A stretch of DNA of 64,000 bases. Source: Furcasterigmium furcatum (lineage: Eukaryota; Ascomycota; Sordariomycetes; Glomerellales; Plectosphaerellaceae). The position numbers were made by a program, and so were the translations under genes. A model generated the notes under the pieces. That model was given only the letters and a program-made list of their open reading frames with translations, did no database searches and was not told the DNA's origin. The first letter of the stretch is position 1. Each line of letters starts with the position of its first letter. The DNA is taken from positions 3,100,001 through 3,164,000 of the forward strand of contig BCIA01000003.1 of the NCBI GenBank assembly GCA_001599815.1, read 5' to 3'. This document shows, piece after piece, positions 57,121-64,000 of this stretch.

Positions 57121-59494
57121 ATGGCCGACTACGACCACTACGGCGCCTCAGGCGAGGAGGATGCCGAGATCAAGAAGCTCCAGGCCGATGTCGTACGTCT
57201 TGCCTTCCACCATCGATTACCGCCCTGCGCGCTGCTGATCCAATTGCTAACCTCTTCTTCCGCAGGAAGCCGACTCTGATAGCTTCGAGACCTGGGAAAA
57301 GCTCATCCGCGCCTGCGAGGCTCAGGAAGGGGGTCTGAACCGAAACTCCAGCCCACAGGCTCTGGCGTCCATGCGCAACGCTTTCGACGGCTTCCTCCTC
57401 AAGTTCCCTCTTCTTTTCGGCTACTGGAAGAAGTACGCCGATCTCGAATTCAACATCGCCGGACCCGAGTCTGCCGAGCTCGTACGTGCCACCTCTTTCC
57501 TCTCCGTCGCAACGACTCGGATGTGATCAGGAGCTAACATTGAATCAGGTCTACGAGCGAGGATGCGCCAGCATCACGAATTCTGTCGACTTGTGGACGG
57601 ACTACTGCTCCTTCAAAATGGAGACCACTCACGTCCCACATCTCGTCAGAGAGTAAGTACTTCACGGTCGACTTTCCTTCCATTGCCCCTCCTTGCGGAA
57701 CATCACCACCATCACAGCATGCCGCACGGCGAGTCTCGGCACTTCGCGTGGCCCGGAGCCCGCTTCGAGACACAGCTCTTGGTCGCATCAGCGTCAGCCG
57801 GTGAGGACTGCCATCAGCGGCCACCCCATTGTCGGGATGCTCTCTCACACCACATACCAGGGTTCCCTGATGATATCACCTGATCCATGTGATTGACCTT
57901 CTCGCTCCTCGCTACATGTCGCTTTCCGCCGTCCGCGCTTGAGGCTCGGCCGCTGTCGAGTTGCTTCGCTTCTTTTATTCCCAAGGCTTCCCCCTTTTGC
58001 TTGTATAGATTACCCTCCTTGACGCCCTTGAACCTCCTCCCCCTTGACGGCCGAATGGCTACTGACTTTGGGTTACAGGCTCTTCGAGCGCGGAGCGGCA
58101 CACGTGGGCCTCGATTTCCTCGCCCATCCTTTCTGGGACAAGTACCTCGAGTACGAAGAGCGCCAGGAGGCGGAGGACCGCATTCTCGCCATCCTGCGGC
58201 GCGTCATCAGCATACCGATGCATCAGTACGCACGCTACTACGAGAAGTTCCGCCAATTGGCCCACACCCGTCCAGTCGCTGAGCTTGTGGACTCCGATGC
58301 CCTCGCTCGATTCCGCGATGAGGTAGAGGCCCCTTACGCTGGAACGCAGAGACCTGAGCTCGAGGTTGAGCGCGACCTTCGGGGCAGGATCGACGCCCAT
58401 TACTACGAGACGTTCAACCAGACGCAGACAGAGACGACTAAGAGGTGGACGTACGAGTCAGAGATTAAGCGTCCCTACTTTCACGTCACCGAACTGGAGT
58501 ACTCCCAGGTCGTCAACTGGAGGAAGTACCTCGACTTTGAAGAGGCGGAGGGCGACTTCACCCGCATCGTGTTCCTGTACGAGCGCTCTCTCGTCACTTG
58601 CGCGTTTTACGACGAGTTCTGGTTCCGCTATGCGCGCTGGATGTCTGCCCAGGCCGACAAGGAGGAGGAAGTCAGGATCATCTACCAGCGAGCCTCCATG
58701 TTCTTCGTCCCCATCAGCCGACCTGGCATCCGCCTGCAATTTGCCTACTTCGAGGAGAGCTGTGGCCGGATCGACATCGCCCGCGACATTCATGCATCGA
58801 TCCTCATGAAGCTGCCCGACTGCATCGAAGCCATCACCTCCTGGGCACATCTGCAACGCCGTCAAAGCGGACTGGAGGCAGCCGTTGAAGTCTACAAAAC
58901 GCAGATTGACTCTCACGAAGTGGACATGTTCACCAAGGCCGCCCTCGTGGCAGAGTGGGCCTTCCTTCTGTGGAAGGTCAAGGGCTCCATTGAAGAGGCG
59001 CGCAACGTCTTCCTCAAGAATGTCCAGTGGTACGCCGACAGCCACGTCTTCTGGGAGAAGTGGATTGAGTTTGAGCTCCAGCAGCCCACCAGCGCTGAGA
59101 CGGAAGAGCAGCACGGCGAACGTGTCAAGCAGATCTTCTCGGAGCTGCGGACCAAGAGCCGTTTGTCCTCGTCGACCAAGCGGCAGCTATTCGAGATGTA
59201 TCTCGCCTACCTACAGCAGCGTGGCGGCAAGGAAGCCATGAAGCAGTTCTTGCTCATCGACCGCCAGATCTTCGGGTAAGTCGAAGTTTCTATCAGTGGC
59301 CACCGCAAGAAGTACTAACTGTGATCAGTCCCGCGTCCGTGACCGTGATGAAAGCAGACCCCAAAGAGGACGGCGCCAGCCTCGGGGAGATGGACGAGGC
59401 TACCAAGGCCAAGGCAGAGGCCAAGTACCTCACCTTCTACCAGCTCCACGGCTCCGCCAGCATCGAAGGTCAGGGCAACGCTCCCTTCAACTAG
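57121..59494 (+). CDS. PRP39: U1 snRNP-associated pre-mRNA splicing factor Prp39
   Basis: HAT-repeat scaffold of the U1 snRNP, involved in 5' splice-site commitment. Model: join(57121..57192, 57266..57481, 57549..57652, 58079..59275, 59329..59494), 584 aa. Start MADYDHYGASGEEDAEIKKL; the HAT repeats show W-x-x-Y/F patterns throughout (DSFETWEKLIRACE, FPLLFGYWKKYADLE, ERGCASITNSVDLWTDYCSF, ELFERGAAHVGLDFLAHPFW, VFWEKWIEFEL). C-terminal tail ends QGNAPFN. Introns: 73, 67, 426 and 53 nt. The 426-nt third intron is exceptional here; the protein is contiguous across it (HLVRE then LFERGAA), so no exon is missing. Junctions: GTACGT, GTACGT, GTAAGT, GTAAGT donors with CAG acceptors. Confidence 0.93.
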
Positions 59495-60966
59495 GGATGC
59501 CACTAATGACATGATCCGTTCCTTGACTGTGGTGTTTGGTGGAGTTGGTGCGGCTCGGTTGTAGCCGTTGAGGCGACTCTCTCGACGGCCGTTTCTGTAC
59601 TATAACGTGGCCTTTTTCATGGAAATATTTTACATGGCCGTTCTACATGGTGGCAAGCTTGGGTCTCGGTCGACCATTGGGGTGTGTACAGAAGGGTTCG
59701 CAAGCAACGGGACGTATGGGATGGAGGCCAGGGGCAGGGGCACATTGCCTCGCTCAAGGCGGATTCACAAGAGTCTAGACCATGCATCGGTCCTAATGAT
59801 GAAGTAAATACGACGCTTGAATCGTTGCTCTGCGGATTGCCCTGACTCTTTGCGAACCATTTTGGCAGGCGGTTGTTGGGCCCTGCAACAGGTGCAGCAC
59901 GTGAAACTTCACCTGCCTAGGAGCTGAAGTGCCAGATGAAATTCGGGAAGCATGCATGGAAAACAGGACGGTGGAGGGAGCCGGAAATGCTGCGACATTG
60001 TGTATGTGTTCGATCTGGGTGCGTACATCGTTTGTATATGTTTGCTCAGGCGGAAGAAGACGCAAACTCAAACCGTCTTGCCGTCCTCGGTCTTGTCACA
60101 ACCATATTGTGTCCTGGCTGTCATTTGTTGACCAAGGGGCTATTATTAAACAAGTACAGCATTTGGGCAATATGTGGCGCCCCTGACTCGTCCGAGGCGG
60201 GTAGCAGTCGTCATCGTTGAGCCAGTTGACGTGCCGCGGAGTGCATGTGGTGTGATCCCGATGGTGAAGAACCCGAGCCGAAGAATCCATGTCATGAGTA
60301 AGGCCCGGCATCCTATATCGGAGGGGGGCAACTGGGAGAGGCAGCCAACAGCGCAAGTGGGAGAATAATGACAAATACAGAGAAGAGTCCCGGCGTCTAG
60401 CTGGCAATGACGCACGCTGAAAGGGCGTCAAGGGGCGTCCAGGGGCGTTCCCGGTCGGAAAGCCGAGATAACGGCGAGAGAGAGAAAAGATAGAAAGACA
60501 GAGAGACACACTCTGGGTCCACTTGGGCAGGTCAAGCCATTGGTCGTGAACTTGCACGATGTCGGAAAGGTGGGTCCACTTTCGCCGACGGGTCCTCACG
60601 TTGTTTCGCGTTTTTGCCTCTTGAGGAAGTGCGGTCTCCAACGTGCAGCGCAGCGCAGCCCGCGTCCCTACGGCGCGCACGCTCTGTTCCGCTGCTGCTG
60701 CTTCAGGGACCACCCGAACCGAGTCGGGCTCCTCCGACCCCTAAATCGGCCACTCAGGTCCTCCCAATTAACCATTTGCTCTCACTCGGACCCTCTTTTA
60801 CGTTTTCCTGAGAAAGTGTTGCCCCGGCTCGGCTTCCCGATATCTAAAGGAACATTCGAGCTCTCCTCGGTCCCTATCTTTCTTGTTCCCTCCTTCAACA
60901 ACTTTCCCTCGGCCGAGCGCTTTCTCCTGTTCATCACCAGAAACACATCGCCACATCTTCCTCAAG
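59495..60966. other. Intergenic region, Prp39 3' side and peroxidase promoter
   Basis: About 1.5 kb. The 205-codon minus frame at 60096-60713 has no recognisable domain. CCAAT at 60764-60768 and a pyrimidine-rich stretch lead into the peroxidase leader. Confidence 0.5.
60764..60768 (+). promoter_or_regulatory. CCAAT box upstream of cytochrome c peroxidase
   Basis: CCAAT within TCCCAATTAACC. HAP/CBC regulates many mitochondrial and redox genes in fungi; functional use here is inference. Confidence 0.3.
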
Positions 60967-61109
60967 GTATGCCACCCACCCACCTCCCGTTTCGGAATTC
61001 TCTCTTCCGTATAAACCACAATCCCGCCCTCATCGTCTCTTATCTCCCCTGTTTTCCCTTCCCAGGCCAACGCTCTCACCCCCCAATTTACTGACTCACC
61101 TCCTCCCAG
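60967..61109 (+). other. Probable 5'-UTR intron abutting the peroxidase start codon
   Basis: GTATGC donor after CTCAAG, a TTACTGACTCAC branch region near 61090, and CTCCCAG ending exactly before ATG 61110. 143 nt. Confidence 0.55.
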
Positions 61110-62255
61110 ATGGCCGCCAACGCTACCCGTCAGTTCGCCCGCTCGGCGCTGCGCGCTTCCACCCGCAACGCCGCCCCTATCGCCCGCCAGGCTTTCCGCC
61201 AGCAGGGCCGCCGCTTCTACTCCTCCGAGCCCCCCAAGTCCGGCTCCTCTTCCTGGATCTGGCTCTCCGGTCTGGCCGTCGCTGGTGCTGGTGGCGCCTG
61301 GTACTACACTCAGGAAGGCGGCGTCTCTGCCGGCTCGACCCCCAAGGTCATCAACCCGACCAAGGAGGACTACCAGAAGGTCTACAACGAGATCGCATCG
61401 CGCCTTGAGGAGAAGGACGACTACGACGATGGCAGCTATGGCCCCGTCCTCGTCCGTCTCGCCTGGCACGCCAGCGGTACCTTCGACAAGGCCACTGGCA
61501 CCGGCGGCAGCAACGGCGCCACCATGCGCTTCGCTCCCGAGTCCGACCACGGTGCCAACGCCGGCCTGAAGGCTGCCCGCGACTTCCTTCAGCCCGTCAA
61601 GGGTAAGTTCACTTGAACTGCCTCCTCGTCGACACCCCGGTATGCTAACCCTCCTGCAGAGAAGTTCCCCTGGATCACCTACTCTGATCTCTGGATCCTT
61701 GCTGGCGTTACCGCAATCCAGGAGATGCAGGGACCCATCATTCCCTACCGCCCTGGCCGCGCCGACCGCGATGTCTCCTTCTGCACCCCTGACGGCCGTC
61801 TGCCCGATGCCACCCAGGGCCATAAGCATCTCCGTGACATCTTCGGCCGCATGGGCTTCAACGACCAGGAGATCGTCGCCCTCTCCGGCGCCCACGCTCT
61901 CGGCCGCTGCCACACCGACCGCTCCGGCTTCACCGGTCCCTGGACCTTCTCCCCCACCATCCTGACCAACGACTACTACAAGCTCCTCCTCGACGAGAGG
62001 TGGCAGTGGAAGAAGTGGGACGGTCCCGCCCAGTACGAGGACAAGTCCACCAAGACCCTCATGATGCTGCCTACCGACTACGTCCTCATCCAGGACCGCG
62101 CCTTCAAGAAGTGGGTTCAGACCTACGCCAAGGACAACGACCTGTTCTTCAAGGATTTCTCCGCCGTCGTCAGCACTCTCTTCGAGCTTGGCGTTCCTTT
62201 CGCCGAGGGCACCGAGCGCTGGAACCTCAAGCCCACTTGGGATGAGTCCAAGTAA
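61110..62255 (+). CDS. CCP1: Cytochrome c peroxidase, mitochondrial
   Basis: Haem peroxidase of the intermembrane space that reduces H2O2 using ferrocytochrome c. Model: join(61110..61602, 61660..62255), 362 aa; the 57-nt intron has GTAAGT, GCTAAC branch and TGCAG. N-terminus is an Arg/Ala/Ser-rich mitochondrial presequence (about 1-42), followed by a hydrophobic sorting segment SSSWIWLSGLAVAGAGGAWYY, as in bipartite Ccp1 signals. Active site: distal Arg116, Trp119 and His120 (VRLAWHASG), proximal His243 (SGAHALGRCH), the radical-forming Trp259 (GPWTFSP) 16 residues on, and Asp304 (LPTDYVL). All are conserved, so it should be functional. C-terminus WNLKPTWDESK. High C-ending codon bias suggests strong expression. 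Confidence 0.97.
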
Positions 62256-64000
62256 ACGAGGAGATCTGAAGCGTGAGCTTTAGACGAGAGAGTCGAACGG
62301 TGCAAAGACGCTTAGACCTGATAGAAATCGGCATTAGAGAAGCGACTTGACACATGGTAGAAATAGAGTGGGAGGCGTGCTCCTGGCTCGCAGGACGGAA
62401 GACAGGGGCAAGACATTGCTTGCCTGGCCACGGCATGTCCTTTCCAGGCCGGCTATTGATACCCTCGAGGGATTGTCGGAGAAGATTTGCTTGTGTTGTA
62501 ATTTCATCATCTGTTCAATAGCCTGTAGAACAACCCAAGATCACATGAAAGCGACATTGTGTCTACTGAGCTGTGATGCGCTGAAGCTGAGGTTGCTTCG
62601 CACCATGGTGATGAAGAGGTGAGGTCGAAACCTTCAGGTCCCGAGAGCAACGAGATGACGTTGTATTAAGGCCCCCTGAGTGCCAGCCGCATCCGTCATT
62701 GGGGAACGGTCAGTCAACCCCCTTGGCCGCCGACCTTCCCCTCACTCCCTCCGTGCATTCGTCTCATGGGATGAACAAGTGGACGATCAGGCCGAGCACC
62801 AACCAACCATCCTCATTTGGCACCGCGTAAGTAGGGGATGGCTGGCCTTCCCCGCATCTCCGTGGGTGCACCCCCGCGATCTGGCGATCTCGCGATCGGC
62901 CTCACGACCGATGCAGGGCGGATCCTAGGTATTTAGTGATCCACGGCAAACAGGGTGGTGCCAGACCGCTTTTTATGGCCTGATGAAGAGCTGAATTCCG
63001 GCAGTAGCTGCTTGAGGACAAGCAGTGTCTACTATTCACCTCCGGCCTCACCAAAAGTAACATCAACTCTCACCAGCACTTCGACCACTGACAACCCGCC
63101 ATCAGAGCGACTCCCGCACCCAATCAAATTGTCAATTGGAAGGGAGAGGACGATCGGAACAGGGATGACTATACGGACTAAGATTGTGTGGAGGCGAGAA
63201 ACACAGCGTCACCAAACTTGAGGCTTTCCAAATAAGTCCCCAATAGGAACCTCGCGTGAACCGACAAGACATGATCGCATCTCATCGTCTCACGCGACAC
63301 TTGCTTCCCCCACTGTGCCGCCGTTCTTCTTCTCATCAGGCTAACATGAGTGAGTGGTTAACTATCAGCATAGGCAAGATACAGTCTCCTGGGGGTTGCT
63401 AAGTGCAGAGTGATTATGCTCAGCTCCATGAATAGAGGGCTCCGATGATATCGACCCCGGACTCACGACCCCAGGCATCGGCTACTACGTACGCTTTCAT
63501 GAAGTTTACCAGCGCATGCGCAGTATCCTAACTACAGCGGTGGCAACCCAGAATGGTGCGGTGTAGGGGGCTTGATGCCTCTTGACTCCGCCACATGATT
63601 GCGTCGGAGAAATCTTACGCTCGCCCGGTACCATGTCCCCCACGGCCATGGACATCTTCCACAACATTATGTTGGTGCTGGATGATGATCTTTATAAGCT
63701 ACCTGGTCAAATTAAAACAAGCATACGTCTCTTCCACACCAGCAAGCACACGACCAGTTCCCTCACGTCCGTAAATTCACCGAATCCGAGTGATTTCAGA
63801 GGGTTCTTGGGGAGAGCGTTGTACCGTGTTGGCGTGGAAGCCATGTGAGTGAAACTATCTCGAAAGCATCCGTAGACCTTGTACAAGAGTCTTGGAATAA
63901 ATTGCCGAAACACGTCTCGGTCCTGGGGCGAGCCCATCATTGTGCTCGTCCACGATTGCCATCAAGGCATCTATCTCTTGATGTCCGTCGTAGTGACTAT
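62256..64000. other. Right-end intergenic region
   Basis: 1.7 kb with no supported gene. Small frames at 63582-63848 (plus) and 63707-63940 (minus) overlap each other and have no recognisable content; an exon of a gene beyond the right edge cannot be excluded. Confidence 0.5.

Noticed and set aside
60096..60713. 205-codon minus-strand frame upstream of the peroxidase
   Set aside because: No recognisable content and it lies in promoter/leader DNA; probably chance.

Overview
This window is nuclear DNA of a filamentous ascomycete, most likely a Sordariomycete. The evidence is intron-containing genes with short introns (about 50-75 nt, GT...AG, many with a CTAAC/CTGAC-like branch site), C-ending codon preference, long pyrimidine-rich leaders, and protein families typical of Pezizomycotina. 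I see no operons, CRISPR array, rRNA, convincing tRNA or intact transposon. Exon joins below were built by hand from splice signals, frame continuity and family conservation; no transcript data were available.

Layout. 1-15.6 kb: a class IV (Chs3-type) chitin synthase runs off the left edge on the minus strand. It faces, head-to-head across 5.6 kb of ORF-free DNA, a Sel1-repeat, CAAX-ended Skt5/Chs4-like chitin synthase activator. Convergent with the activator is a Polo-like kinase. 15.6-25.9 kb: an OPA3-like mitochondrial protein, an unrecognised 236-aa three-exon gene, a 4.4-kb gene-poor stretch, a small fungal multi-pass membrane protein, and a minus-strand Rtc3/SBDS-domain protein. 27-36 kb: a DH-PH Rho exchange factor on minus and a SERCA-type calcium pump on plus. 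36.6-40.8 kb: proteasome beta-3 (Pup3) divergent from a TUG/Ubx4-like UBX protein, then ribosomal protein eL36. 41.8-44.4 kb: a small cysteine-containing secreted protein followed by a secreted class 3 lipase. 46-56 kb: 14-3-3, a 351-aa disordered hypothetical protein, and a synaptojanin-like Sac1/5-phosphatase. 57-62.3 kb: the U1 snRNP factor Prp39 and mitochondrial cytochrome c peroxidase. The last 1.7 kb has no supported gene.

Most genes are core housekeeping loci. The more notable points are gene arrangement and exon structure: the chitin synthase/activator head-to-head pair, the Pup3/UBX divergent pair, a Pup3 first coding exon that is only the ATG, an 8-nt micro-exon in 14-3-3, an activator intron whose retention would remove the prenylation motif, a 426-nt intron in a splicing-factor gene, and a KKXX ending on the calcium pump. 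The clearest candidate for an undescribed family is the 236-aa gene at 18.0-18.9 kb.
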